Both the position numbers and the translations under genes were made by a program. A DNA stretch of 64,000 nt, taken from assembly GCA_964478075.1 (NCBI GenBank), contig CAYZGO010000015.1:18240-82239 (forward strand). Direction: 5' to 3'. Position 1 is the first letter of the stretch; each line of letters begins with the position of its first letter. Source of the DNA: DAOUEX01 sp034430235. GTDB lineage: Bacteria; Chloroflexota; Anaerolineae; UBA2200. Below the pieces are notes generated by a model. The model searched no databases. It was not told where the DNA came from and saw only the letters and a list, made by a program, of their open reading frames with translations. This document shows, in pieces, positions 15,733 through 24,239 of this stretch.

Positions 15733-16758
15733 ATGCACGAAGCAAAAGTCTATGAGAAACTGGATGAGGGCAAGGTGAGATGCCACTTGTGTGCGCATCG
15801 CTGTACGATCGCCGATGGCAAGCGAGGGATCTGCCAGGTACGAGAGAACAGGGGAGGTGTGCTTTACACTCTTATCTATGGCCTCTCCATTTCCCAGGCT
15901 ATTGACCCGGTGGAGAAAAAGCCCCTCTTTCACTTTTTTCCAGGATCCACGGCGTTCTCCTTTGCGACAGTGGGCTGCAACTTTCGCTGTTCGTTTTGCC
16001 AGAACTGGCAGATCTCTCAGATGGTTCACGATGAAGGCCGCATCGTGGGGCACGAAACCTCGCCAGGCCATCTTGCTTCCGCTGCACGCCACTACGGCTG
16101 CAAGAGTATTGCCTACACGTACACAGAGCCCACGATTTTCTTCGAGTACGCCTACGACACGGCTGTAATAGCGGATAAGTGGAATATCAAGAGCATCTAT
16201 GTGACCAATGGCTATATGACAGAGGAGATGCTGGACGCATTTGGGCCGTATTTGCATGCTGCAAATGTAGACTTGAAAGCTTTCAACAATGAGTTTTACC
16301 GCAAGACCTGTGGTGCGCGGCTGCAGCCAGTCCTTGACGCCATCAAGGCTATGAAAAAGAGAGGCATCTGGGTGGAGATTACCACACTGGTGGTGCCTGG
16401 TCTGAACGATTCGGAGGAAGAGCTCTGCGATTTGGCCGAATTCATTGCACAAGAGGTTGGCGTGGACACGCCCTGGCACGTCAGCCGCTTTCATCCAGAC
16501 TACAAGATGCGAGATGCGCACGCTACGCCGCTCTCTACACTACACCGCGCTCGAGACATTGGCCTCCAAGCAGGACTGCGCTACATCTACGAGGGCAATG
16601 TGCCTGGCGCCGAGGGAGAGAACACCTACTGCTACAATTGCCACAACCTGTTAGTTCGGCGCTATGGCTTTGGCGTCCTGGAGAACCTCATTCTCGCAGA
16701 ATCGAAATGCCCGTACTGTGAGGCCATCATCGACGGAGTAGGTATGGCTGGCAAGTAG
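15733..16758 (+). CDS. amrS: AmmeMemoRadiSam system radical SAM enzyme (AmrS-like)
   Basis: 341 residues. An N-terminal cysteine cluster (CHLCAHRC and GICQVR) precedes the radical SAM motif CNFRCSFCQNW (CxxxCxxC), the family signature GYMTEEML and NVDLKAF. Two C-terminal CxxC knuckles (CYNC and CPYC) probably bind zinc. Homologues are often next to AMMECR1 and Memo family genes and were formerly confused with pyruvate formate-lyase activating enzymes. Neither partner is visible here. The reaction is not known to me with certainty. GGAG in the last codons of the upstream gene serves as ribosome binding site. Confidence 0.88.
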   Translation: MHEAKVYEKLDEGKVRCHLCAHRCTIADGKRGICQVRENRGGVLYTLIYGLSISQAIDPVEKKPLFHFFPGSTAFSFATVGCNFRCSFCQNWQISQMVHDEGRIVGHETSPGHLASAARHYGCKSIAYTYTEPTIFFEYAYDTAVIADKWNIKSIYVTNGYMTEEMLDAFGPYLHAANVDLKAFNNEFYRKTCGARLQPVLDAIKAMKKRGIWVEITTLVVPGLNDSEEELCDLAEFIAQEVGVDTPWHVSRFHPDYKMRDAHATPLSTLHRARDIGLQAGLRYIYEGNVPGAEGENTYCYNCHNLLVRRYGFGVLENLILAESKCPYCEAIIDGVGMAGK

Positions 16759-16850
16759 GGCGCAGCCCACAGGGCACGTGGGCGTGCTATCATGTCATCC
16801 TGAGCAGGCACTTCGCTATGCTGACACTCACACGGACAAGGGGCTAAGAG

Positions 16851-17792
16851 ATGGACCGGCGTGCCGTACAATCACGATGCTCGTCGTCTGGCGCCTTTAC
16901 TAGCGACGCGGATATGAGTCCTCGCTATCTATATCCGCTTAGACTCGTGCCGTCCATTGCAGTGTCCGTTCTCCTGGGAAGAAAGCGTGCCTTCAGCGTG
17001 GATGCGGTGGAATTGATCAGTGCTCTCGTGTCCGAACCCCGGGTGGAGAATGCACACCTGATTCCACGGGAGGAGCCTTTCATAGTTGCTACCAACCATT
17101 ACTACAGGGCAGGCTACCAGGTGTGGTGGGGAATCGCCCTCATCGCGGCGGCCATTGCCCAGGCCCGACATTCTTCCAGCGAGATCGTCTGGCTCATGAC
17201 CAACCGCTGGACCAGCCGCTTGCTCACACCACTGACGTATTTGCTCTTCACCAGGCTCGCTCGTACTTACGGTTTTGTATCCACGCCCCCGATGCCCCCT
17301 CAGCCTCATTATACGAAGGAAGCAGCACGTGCCGTGCGCCAGGTACTGTCTTTGCTTGATTCTTCCACTAAGGAAGACAAACCTATTATAGGCATCGCTC
17401 CAGAAGGTCGTGACAGCCCCGACGGCAGCCTGATCGAACCGTCCCCTGGCACAGGGCGATTTCTGATCCACATGGCCAGGCGCGGGCTTTGTGTACTGCC
17501 AGTAGGAGTAGCGGAGATTAGGGGGGTACTAACTGCCAGCTTTGGGCCGCCCTTTGTTCTTGGGGCCTGGCCCGAGTCGAACAAGAAAGAACAAGATCGC
17601 CGGGCCAGCGCGCAGGTAATGGCTGCCATAGGTGCGCAATTGCCAGCAGCGTTGTGGGGTGCTTTCAGAACGCAAATTGAGCGCGTAGCGGTACTCGAGT
17701 CTTCAGGAGCAAAGCCTCAACCGAACGACAATTCTACTGTAGCCCTGTCGCTCAGTGAGAAGCCCAGTCGCCAGATGCCGGGAGAAACCTGA
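16851..17792 (+). CDS. PlsC-like acyltransferase-related protein
   Basis: 313 residues. It contains ATNHYYRAGYQVWW in place of the acyltransferase NHxxxxD block and IAPEGRDSPDGS in place of the EGTR block. The PlsC fold seems likely but the catalytic aspartate after NH is not obvious, so activity is uncertain. A hydrophobic helix IALIAAAIAQA follows the first block. The ATG at 16851 has AAGGGG upstream; MSPRYL at 16914 is an alternative start. The gene ends inside the 3' end of the convergent GH36 gene, overlapping it by 76 bases. Confidence 0.7.
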   Translation: MDRRAVQSRCSSSGAFTSDADMSPRYLYPLRLVPSIAVSVLLGRKRAFSVDAVELISALVSEPRVENAHLIPREEPFIVATNHYYRAGYQVWWGIALIAAAIAQARHSSSEIVWLMTNRWTSRLLTPLTYLLFTRLARTYGFVSTPPMPPQPHYTKEAARAVRQVLSLLDSSTKEDKPIIGIAPEGRDSPDGSLIEPSPGTGRFLIHMARRGLCVLPVGVAEIRGVLTASFGPPFVLGAWPESNKKEQDRRASAQVMAAIGAQLPAALWGAFRTQIERVAVLESSGAKPQPNDNSTVALSLSEKPSRQMPGET

Positions 17793-20029
17793 CGTGGCCT
17801 CTGAGACCGGCCATTGACCAGGGCCTTAACCACGTGATACTCTGGTCCCTGCGGGACGGTGAACAGTAACTGGCCAAACTGCTTCCCTGGCTTCTCCATC
17901 TCCACCAGGAGACTGCCTGTTGACAAACGCACATCCTTGACTTCCACGGCTCCCTGAACCACGTGGAAAGTCGAACTCAACAACTGTGGCCGGTCAGACA
18001 CAGGTTTCACCAATAGCAGCACAGTCTCGTGCGGGCGATGGGGGTTGATAACTATTTCGTCGCGCAGCACACCCAGGTAGCGGCGTCTCCAGTAGTTGTA
18101 GACGTGGTAGGCTCCCGATGGCAGACCAAGGCGGGACAGCCTCAATCGGGTAACGCACGAATGTGCGTCCCAATTCAGCAGAGCAACTATCATCCACGAC
18201 CCCCAGGAAGTCTCCACTGGAAGCACTAACAGCCGAGGGCGTTCGTGCTCAAAGAGGTCAAGTGGGATGGCAGTGTGGCTATAAGGCGGCAATACCCGCC
18301 GCAAGTACTCCAGCCTCCCGCGCCGCATAGACGGCAGGTTATCACTGTCTATGACCAGACCGCCTGTGAGCCCCACGATAGTGGTCAACGTGCGCATTTC
18401 GTTCAAGACCAGATTGGAGTCATCGCCCCGCCGTCTCAGCACCAGGCAGTCCGGATCATTCAGCCAAAGCTTGCGGTGGGTGAAACTGCGGGTAATAGAG
18501 TTTAGAATAGCGTTCGCAGCTGAGGGCGCTGACAAATCCTGCCAAAAGGGAGGCCAATCCACGTGCACATCGGGCCCGATGCGCAGGGCGTCAACGATGC
18601 CTACGGATGGCCCTAACGGGGCACCGCAGCCCAGCAGGAACCTGTTGCCAATCGCAGTACGGATGATTTCCAGCCCCCGCCGCACAGCCTGTGCTCTGGT
18701 CATCCGTGGGTCGCTGCGCACTCCAGACAATGCAGCAGCAAACACAAAGTCCGTCTTGAAGAACTCGAAGCCCCAATCCTCACCAAACGTGCGGAGTATA
18801 TCCTGCAGCCAGGCCTGCACTGCGGGTAACGACAGGTCTAGTGCGTAGATATCTGTTCCCCAGTGTTGCCAGGCCAGGACAGCCTCGCCTTTGTCATCGC
18901 GCAGCACCCAATCCGGATGGTCAGCATAGAGCTTTGAGGAAGAACTCGCAGCAAAAGGAGCGATCCAGATTCCTGGGCGATAGCCTGCTGCAGCGATTTG
19001 ATGGGCTACGGGTTTCATGCCCTGAGGGTACTTGGTGCTATCAACATCCAACCAGTCGCCGATGTTAGTCTCGTAACCATCATCGATCAAGACAACGTCA
19101 AGGGGGAGTTGTTCCTCCTCGAGCCGTGCCAGATTTGCCAGGACATCGTCGGCGATCTCCTCGCCGAAGAAACAGTACCAGGTGCACCAGCCAGTGGGTG
19201 TTTGTGTGGCCACCCGTGCGCGCATCGTCTCGCCTAGACGAGTAGCGTACAAGTCCATTAAGGCAATTGGGTTGTCACCGGCTGTGAACAGAAGCGTCTC
19301 AGAAGACAGCCTTTCAGCAGGAGGCAGAGGAAAACCGTCCGCATAAGAAACTGCGCGGAGGTTTTGGAAGGTATCGCGCACTTCGAGGCGTATCTCCGCA
19401 AGCTGGTCCGCCGCCGAAATGAATCCCAGGAGCAGTGCAGGCGAAGCAGGACGTACAGCACTATCGTTCTCAGCAGAGACAATCACTGAAAACCACTCGC
19501 TGCTCAGGAGCTTTCGAGTCTGGGGCAGAGCATGAGGCTGGTGCTTGGTGCGATAGTCCTCAGTGTTAGGATTCACCCATACGCCATCGGCTATGCGCCG
19601 GGCAAATGCCGGTGTCCACGACTGCCAGCCGTTCTGGTAGAAACGCCAGTTCTCTGGCGGCGATGTAAAGCACAACGAGCCGCCGTGCTGGGCAGCAACA
19701 TCAAGCACGCACAATTCGTCGATGTGCACGGCGCGAGGTCCTATGTTCTTGACCTCGAGGCAAAGATGCATCTCCTCACCAAGGGATAACTGCCATGTCA
19801 GCTCAACCTCATCGTCAGCAACGCTCAGACTGACGCTGTCACGAGCCAAGCCGTAAGATACTTGGTGGCCAGCCAGCTCAAGCCTTTTCCTTTGCCCGCT
19901 TACGCCTGTGTATACGACTCCCGCTGTAGCCCGGTCCAGCAGTACCTTTGCGTGGCGCACGAAACTGACCAGCCCAACGGCGGGCTGCAAGACGAGTTGA
20001 TCACGAACGTAAACTTTCTGTCCGGACAT
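17717..20029 (-). CDS. Glycoside hydrolase family 36 alpha-galactosidase-type enzyme
   Basis: 770 residues, typical of GH36. The N-terminal beta-sandwich has WQSWTPAFA. The catalytic barrel has VVLIDDGYETNIGDW, the nucleophile Asp427 in FFKTDF, and the likely acid/base Asp487 in RIGPDVH. A C-terminal beta domain follows. It probably removes terminal alpha-galactose from oligosaccharides such as raffinose or galactomannan fragments. No signal peptide is seen, so it should act in the cytoplasm. The ATG at 20029 has GGGGG and AAGG upstream. It follows the Opp operon terminator, so it is probably a separate unit. Its 3' end overlaps a convergent gene. Confidence 0.9.
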   Translation of the reverse strand: MSGQKVYVRDQLVLQPAVGLVSFVRHAKVLLDRATAGVVYTGVSGQRKRLELAGHQVSYGLARDSVSLSVADDEVELTWQLSLGEEMHLCLEVKNIGPRAVHIDELCVLDVAAQHGGSLCFTSPPENWRFYQNGWQSWTPAFARRIADGVWVNPNTEDYRTKHQPHALPQTRKLLSSEWFSVIVSAENDSAVRPASPALLLGFISAADQLAEIRLEVRDTFQNLRAVSYADGFPLPPAERLSSETLLFTAGDNPIALMDLYATRLGETMRARVATQTPTGWCTWYCFFGEEIADDVLANLARLEEEQLPLDVVLIDDGYETNIGDWLDVDSTKYPQGMKPVAHQIAAAGYRPGIWIAPFAASSSSKLYADHPDWVLRDDKGEAVLAWQHWGTDIYALDLSLPAVQAWLQDILRTFGEDWGFEFFKTDFVFAAALSGVRSDPRMTRAQAVRRGLEIIRTAIGNRFLLGCGAPLGPSVGIVDALRIGPDVHVDWPPFWQDLSAPSAANAILNSITRSFTHRKLWLNDPDCLVLRRRGDDSNLVLNEMRTLTTIVGLTGGLVIDSDNLPSMRRGRLEYLRRVLPPYSHTAIPLDLFEHERPRLLVLPVETSWGSWMIVALLNWDAHSCVTRLRLSRLGLPSGAYHVYNYWRRRYLGVLRDEIVINPHRPHETVLLLVKPVSDRPQLLSSTFHVVQGAVEVKDVRLSTGSLLVEMEKPGKQFGQLLFTVPQGPEYHVVKALVNGRSQRPRQVSPGIWRLGFSLSDRATVELSFG

Positions 20030-20065
20030 CCTTGACCCCCACCCCAGCGCAGTTGTGGGCACGAA

Positions 20066-20086
20066 GAAGGGCCAGGTGACTGGCCC
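20066..20086 (-). terminator. Terminator of the Opp/Dpp transporter operon
   Basis: GGGCCAG and CTGGCCC (20069-20075 and 20080-20086) form a perfect 7-bp stem with a 4-base loop, followed on the minus strand by TTCTTCG. It lies between the oppF-like stop and the GH36 start. Confidence 0.6.
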
Positions 20087-20165
20087 CTCTCGAACAGCAT
20101 CCGTGCTCTGTTATCCGCCATAGTTATGACTGGTGCGCTGCCAACACAGCACAGGCGAGCAACGA

Positions 20166-21152
20166 CTATTTCACTCTGTGACATGCAACCCAGTGTTCTT
20201 TGCCCACATTCCTGAACTCAGGTTCTATGACATCACACTCCCCCGCAACCATGACACCGCAACGAGTGTGGAAGTGACACCCTTTGGGTGGATTGGCCGG
20301 GCTGGGCACATCTCCCGTGAGAATAATGCGTCTGCGCTTCGCTTCCACAACGGGGTCAGGAATAGGTACGGCTGAGAGGAGAGCCTGTGTGTAGGGATGA
20401 AGCGGGTTCTCGTACAATTCCTCACGCGTGGTCAACTCCACAATCTTGCCCAGATACATGACAGCCACACGGTCACTGATGTGCTTAACCACAGAGAGGT
20501 CATGCGCGATAAAGAGGTAGGTCAGGCCAAACTTGTCCTGCAGCTCTTCCAGCAGGTTGACAACCTGAGCCTGGATGGACACATCGAGGGCTGAGACGGG
20601 CTCGTCGCACACAATAAAGTCAGGCTGCACTGCCAGGGCCCTTGCCACACCAATGCGCTGACGCTGCCCGCCGGAGAATTCGTGGGGATAGCGGTTAACG
20701 AAGTAGCGGTTTAGGCCGACAACTTCCAGCAAATCCATAACACGGTCTCTCAAATCCTTGCCCTTCAGGATGTTGTGCACCTCAAGGGGCTCGCCGACAA
20801 TGTGGCCCACGGTCATGCGTGGGTTCAAGGAGGCGTACGGGTCCTGAAAGATCATCTGCATCTTGCGACGCATACGGCGCAGTGGTTCGCCCTTGAGCTT
20901 GCAGAGATTTTGACCTTCAAAGTACACGTCACCAGCGGTAGGACGGTAGAGTTGCAGAATCGAGCGGCCGGTTGTGGTCTTACCGCAGCCGCTCTCTCCC
21001 ACAAGGCCCAGGGTCTCACCACGCCGAATGAAGAAGTTCAGGCCATCAACTGCCTTGATGTCTCCGATGTGGCGCTGGAATACAATTCCCTGAGCAATAG
21101 GAAACCACATCTTGAGGTTTTTGACTTCGAGTAGAATCTCATTCTCAGGCAT
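20166..21152 (-). CDS. Oligopeptide/dipeptide ABC transporter ATP-binding protein (OppF/DppF type)
   Basis: 328 residues. Walker A GESGCGKTT, the signature SGGQRQRIGVARAL and Walker B DFIVCDEPVSALD are intact. The C-terminal oligo_HPY region PLHPYTQALLSAVPIPDP and a cysteine-containing tail (GCHFHTRCG) identify the Opp/Dpp subfamily, where the cysteines can hold an iron-sulfur cluster. It drives uptake together with the OppD-type protein and two permeases. It starts one base after the oppD-like stop and is the last gene of the operon. Confidence 0.93.
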   Translation of the reverse strand: MPENEILLEVKNLKMWFPIAQGIVFQRHIGDIKAVDGLNFFIRRGETLGLVGESGCGKTTTGRSILQLYRPTAGDVYFEGQNLCKLKGEPLRRMRRKMQMIFQDPYASLNPRMTVGHIVGEPLEVHNILKGKDLRDRVMDLLEVVGLNRYFVNRYPHEFSGGQRQRIGVARALAVQPDFIVCDEPVSALDVSIQAQVVNLLEELQDKFGLTYLFIAHDLSVVKHISDRVAVMYLGKIVELTTREELYENPLHPYTQALLSAVPIPDPVVEAKRRRIILTGDVPSPANPPKGCHFHTRCGVMVAGECDVIEPEFRNVGKEHWVACHRVK

Positions 21153-21153
21153 T

Positions 21154-22137
21154 TTATCTCTTTCCTCCAGTCACATCTACCCAGCAAGCAGCAGTATGCC
21201 GCCGAGCGACGGTTTCCAACTTCGGGTTCTCTACAAGGCAGCGTTCGATGGCATAATCACAGCGAGGTGCGAATGGACATCCCGGCGGCATGTCAATCAG
21301 ATCCGGCGGTAGGCCCTCGATGGGCGTCAGTTTCTCTCTGCGCTCGGCATCCAGCCGTGGTAACGAGCGGAGAAGCCCAAGTGTGTATGGATGCCGTGGG
21401 TCAGCATAGAGCTCCTTGACGTCCGCCGACTCAACGATGTAGCCAGCATACATCACGTTGACCCGCTCAGCCAAGCCAGCGATGACACCCATGTCGTGGG
21501 TGATCCAGATCACCGCCGTACCCATCTCTTCCTTTAGTCGCGTCACCAAGTCTATGATCTGTGCCTGAATGGTCACATCCAGGGCGGTTGTTGGCTCGTC
21601 AGCGATCAGCAACTGTGGGTTGCAGGACATCGCCATGGCAATCATGACCCTCTGACGCATGCCGCCAGAGAATTGGTGAGGATAGTCATCAATGCGATCC
21701 GCAGCCTCTGGAATGCCCAGTAAGTCCAGGAGTTCGATGCTACGCTTGCGTGCCTGCTTCTTATCCATGTCTAGGTGGAGTTCCAATGCCTCACTGACTT
21801 GCCGGTTAATAGTGAGGACAGGGTTTAGAGAAGTCATAGGATCTTGAAAGATCATGGCAATCTTGTTGCCGCGCACAGACCGAATCTCTTCCTGATCCAT
21901 AGTCAGCAGGTCACGCCCCTGGAACCAGGCTTCTCCAGCTACGATTCGTCCCGGGGGTACAGGGATCAGGCGCATCACGGACAAAACGCTCACCGACTTT
22001 CCACAACCGCTCTCGCCCACAACGCCCAAGGTTTCGCCCTCGTTCAAATCATAAGAGATGCCACCCACGGCAGTGACCACACCATCCTGTGTGAAGAACT
22101 GCGTTTTCAGTCCCTTCACCTCCAGCAACTTGGCCAT
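21154..22137 (-). CDS. Oligopeptide/dipeptide ABC transporter ATP-binding protein (OppD/DppD type)
   Basis: 327 residues with Walker A GESGCGKSVS, the signature SGGMRQRVMIAMAM, Walker B LLIADEPTTALD, the oligo_HPY tail RHPYTLGLLRSLPRLD and GCPFAPRCDYA. It pairs with the OppF-type subunit as the ATPase heterodimer. The ATG at 22137 has GGGAGG 11 bases upstream. A 290-base gap with a long inverted repeat separates it from the solute-binding gene upstream. Confidence 0.93.
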   Translation of the reverse strand: MAKLLEVKGLKTQFFTQDGVVTAVGGISYDLNEGETLGVVGESGCGKSVSVLSVMRLIPVPPGRIVAGEAWFQGRDLLTMDQEEIRSVRGNKIAMIFQDPMTSLNPVLTINRQVSEALELHLDMDKKQARKRSIELLDLLGIPEAADRIDDYPHQFSGGMRQRVMIAMAMSCNPQLLIADEPTTALDVTIQAQIIDLVTRLKEEMGTAVIWITHDMGVIAGLAERVNVMYAGYIVESADVKELYADPRHPYTLGLLRSLPRLDAERREKLTPIEGLPPDLIDMPPGCPFAPRCDYAIERCLVENPKLETVARRHTAACWVDVTGGKR

Positions 22138-22254
22138 AAGACGTTTCCTCCCTTCAAATCAGTGATGTGGCTGCTACTACTCTGAGAACAGCCAGCCTGC
22201 TATGCAATGTGACTTGACTCCCTGCCTGCCCTGTCTTGCCTGTCCCGGCTGTGC

Positions 22255-22311
22255 CGACACCTTGTCCTGGCGACAAGACAGGGCAGACGGGGTCGCCAGG
22301 ACAAGGTGTCG
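22255..22311. repeat. Perfect 20-bp inverted repeat inside the Opp operon
   Basis: The arms at 22255-22274 and 22292-22311 are exact reverse complements (CGACACCTTGTCCTGGCGAC and its complement) around a 17-base loop. They lie between the second solute-binding gene and the oppD-like gene. Neither side has a T-run, so an mRNA-processing or stabilising hairpin is more likely than a terminator. Confidence 0.85.
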
Positions 22312-22328
22312 CCTTAGGCGCGACAGGT

Positions 22329-22415
22329 CAGAAACCCGTTTTCTGACGCCCAGGCTAAATCTGCCGGCAGTGCGGAGCCAGTTTGCTGTTCAGATTGGAG
22401 AGAAAACGGGTTTCT
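22329..22415. repeat. 87-bp element with AGAAACCCGTTTTCT-type inverted ends (copy B)
   Basis: The left end CAGAAACCCGTTTTCTGA (22329-22346) is identical over 18 bases to copy A at 7319. The right end AGAAAACGGGTTTCT is at 22401-22415. The interior shares only short stretches with copy A (for example CCGGCA). Confidence 0.6.
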
Positions 22416-22426
22416 CTCAATGGTTG

Positions 22427-24043
22427 CTACTGTTCAATATGAACGTTGCTCAGCCATGGGTAAATGGATGCAGCGTGAACTGCACCCTTGACGTATGGTT
22501 TGGTAAGCACATAGTCCACATCGTGCCACAATAGTACCCAGGGGGCATCGGCAACGATAATCTCCTCTGCCTGCTCGTACAACTGCATACGGCGCGCTGT
22601 ATCCGTTTCGACCCGCGCCTCCTCCAACAACTCATCCACTTGAGGATTAGCATACCGCACGTGGTTTAGCCCACTCTGGCTGTGAAAGAGAATATCCAAG
22701 AAATCCTCGGGATCAGGATAATCGGCAATCCACCCCATTGAGAAGAACTGGGGCCGTCCCGCCAGAACATCCGCTGATTGCACTACGGCGATTTCGACGC
22801 AGAGGTTCTCACGGTACATGGCCACAATAGCCTCAATAGTGGGAGGAAGCTGACCACCACTCCCTCCGATAGTCAGCGTTATGGCAGGCAAACGACTCAC
22901 ATCACCGTATTCGGATTCCGAGATCAGGCGCTGTGCGCGCTGTGGATCATACTTCACCAAGGGCTCTTCTCTGTCGTAGCCTGCCATGCCCGGTGGCACG
23001 ACGCCTTGCGCAGGCAGTTTCATGCCTTTCCATACTACGTCGGCTATTTTCTGTCTATCGATGGCCAGGGCAAAGGCCTGTCGAACCTTCACGTCATCAA
23101 AGGGCGGCTGTGTCACATCAAAGCCCAGGTACTGTATGTCCCATTGAGACGTCATGGACAATTCAGCGTGCAGCGGGTTGGCCGGATCTCGCACTCGCTC
23201 AATATCCGCCGCACCCACTATGACAATGTCGAGCTCCCCGTTCTCGTACATACTCATCGGTGAGCCACCGGAGAGAAAGAAGATCACCTGCTCCAGCGCA
23301 GGCGCATCACGATAATAGTGCTCGTTGCGCTGCAGCACGATCCGCTGCTGGCTCCGCTCTCCTAGTTTGAACGGCCCTGTGCCGTTTGGCTGATCGAGCC
23401 AGTCGTGCTGCTCGACGTTTTCCTGATCCACAACGAATGCGGTGGAATAGGTCAGCTTGGCCAGAAAGTACGCCTTGGGCGCATCAATGGTGATACGCAG
23501 TGTGTGCTCGTCCAGCACCTGGACACCACTGATCTCATCCGCCTGCCCACTGAGCATTTCCTTCGCACCGACAATGTCTCCCAGGTAAACGCCAGCCACC
23601 TTAGAACCCGTGCGCGGATCGCAGGCCCGTTCCAGCGAGTACTTGAAATCGGTTGCCGTGACGGGGCGTCCGTTGTGAAAACGAGCGCCTTCGCGCAGGA
23701 AGAAAGTGTACGCCTTGCCATCCGGGCTGACTTCCCAACGCTCTGCCAAATCCCGCACAACCTCGAGCTCCTCATTGAGCGTCACAAGCCCGCTAAAGAT
23801 CTCAACCACGTACTCTGCAGAGACCGAATCCTCAACTAGCGCAGGGTCTAGTGTGCGGGGTTCTGCGCTGAACAGGCGCAGGGTGCCGCTATCTCCAGGG
23901 CGCACACTGGTCCGCGAAGGTCCCAAGCCAGAGCCAGGTCGCCACAGAAACCATCCCGCAGCCGCACAGGTAAGGCACAAGACTGCCAAAAGGCAAACCA
24001 GGAGAAGCGCAATCACAAGAACAGGCCATCGAATTCCGGACAT
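22427..24043 (-). CDS. Family 5 extracellular solute-binding protein within the Opp operon
   Basis: 538 residues. A hydrophobic N-terminal segment (VLVIALLLVCLLAVLCLTC) may be a membrane anchor or signal with a cysteine. The family 5 binding domain begins near LRLFSAEPRTLDPALVEDS and contains LAERWEVSPDGKAYTFFLR and RFHNGRPVTATDFKYSLERA. It should capture peptides, or possibly sugars or metals, for the adjacent transporter. The gene lies between the oppC-like and oppD-like genes, an order that puts the binding protein mid-operon. The ATG at 24043 follows a TTAGGG ribosome binding site; a GTG at 24052 is possible. Confidence 0.88.
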   Translation of the reverse strand: MSGIRWPVLVIALLLVCLLAVLCLTCAAAGWFLWRPGSGLGPSRTSVRPGDSGTLRLFSAEPRTLDPALVEDSVSAEYVVEIFSGLVTLNEELEVVRDLAERWEVSPDGKAYTFFLREGARFHNGRPVTATDFKYSLERACDPRTGSKVAGVYLGDIVGAKEMLSGQADEISGVQVLDEHTLRITIDAPKAYFLAKLTYSTAFVVDQENVEQHDWLDQPNGTGPFKLGERSQQRIVLQRNEHYYRDAPALEQVIFFLSGGSPMSMYENGELDIVIVGAADIERVRDPANPLHAELSMTSQWDIQYLGFDVTQPPFDDVKVRQAFALAIDRQKIADVVWKGMKLPAQGVVPPGMAGYDREEPLVKYDPQRAQRLISESEYGDVSRLPAITLTIGGSGGQLPPTIEAIVAMYRENLCVEIAVVQSADVLAGRPQFFSMGWIADYPDPEDFLDILFHSQSGLNHVRYANPQVDELLEEARVETDTARRMQLYEQAEEIIVADAPWVLLWHDVDYVLTKPYVKGAVHAASIYPWLSNVHIEQ

Positions 24044-24153
24044 CCCTAACACTCAAGAGAACAAAATAGTTGGGCAGACGGCGGGTGCACCCAAAATCCT
24101 GGACAACAGTAACGTAGTATAGGCCCTCGTGGCCGTCGTTTCTGTGCACCGAC

Positions 24154-24183
24154 TGTAGAGACGTAGCATGCTACGTCTCTACA
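24154..24183. repeat. Modular palindrome family 1, minimal 30-bp copy
   Basis: A perfect palindrome of two 15-base halves (TGTAGAGACGTAGCA and its complement) with no core, located between the oppC-like and solute-binding genes. Confidence 0.95.
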
Positions 24184-24239
24184 ACCCCCGTTCGTCCCGC
24201 GCACAACAGGGCCGCCCGAATTTTGGGATACCCCCACCG

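Noticed and set aside
22138..22426. Riboswitch in the Opp operon gap
   Set aside because: Only simple inverted repeats are seen, with no conserved aptamer motif that I recognise.
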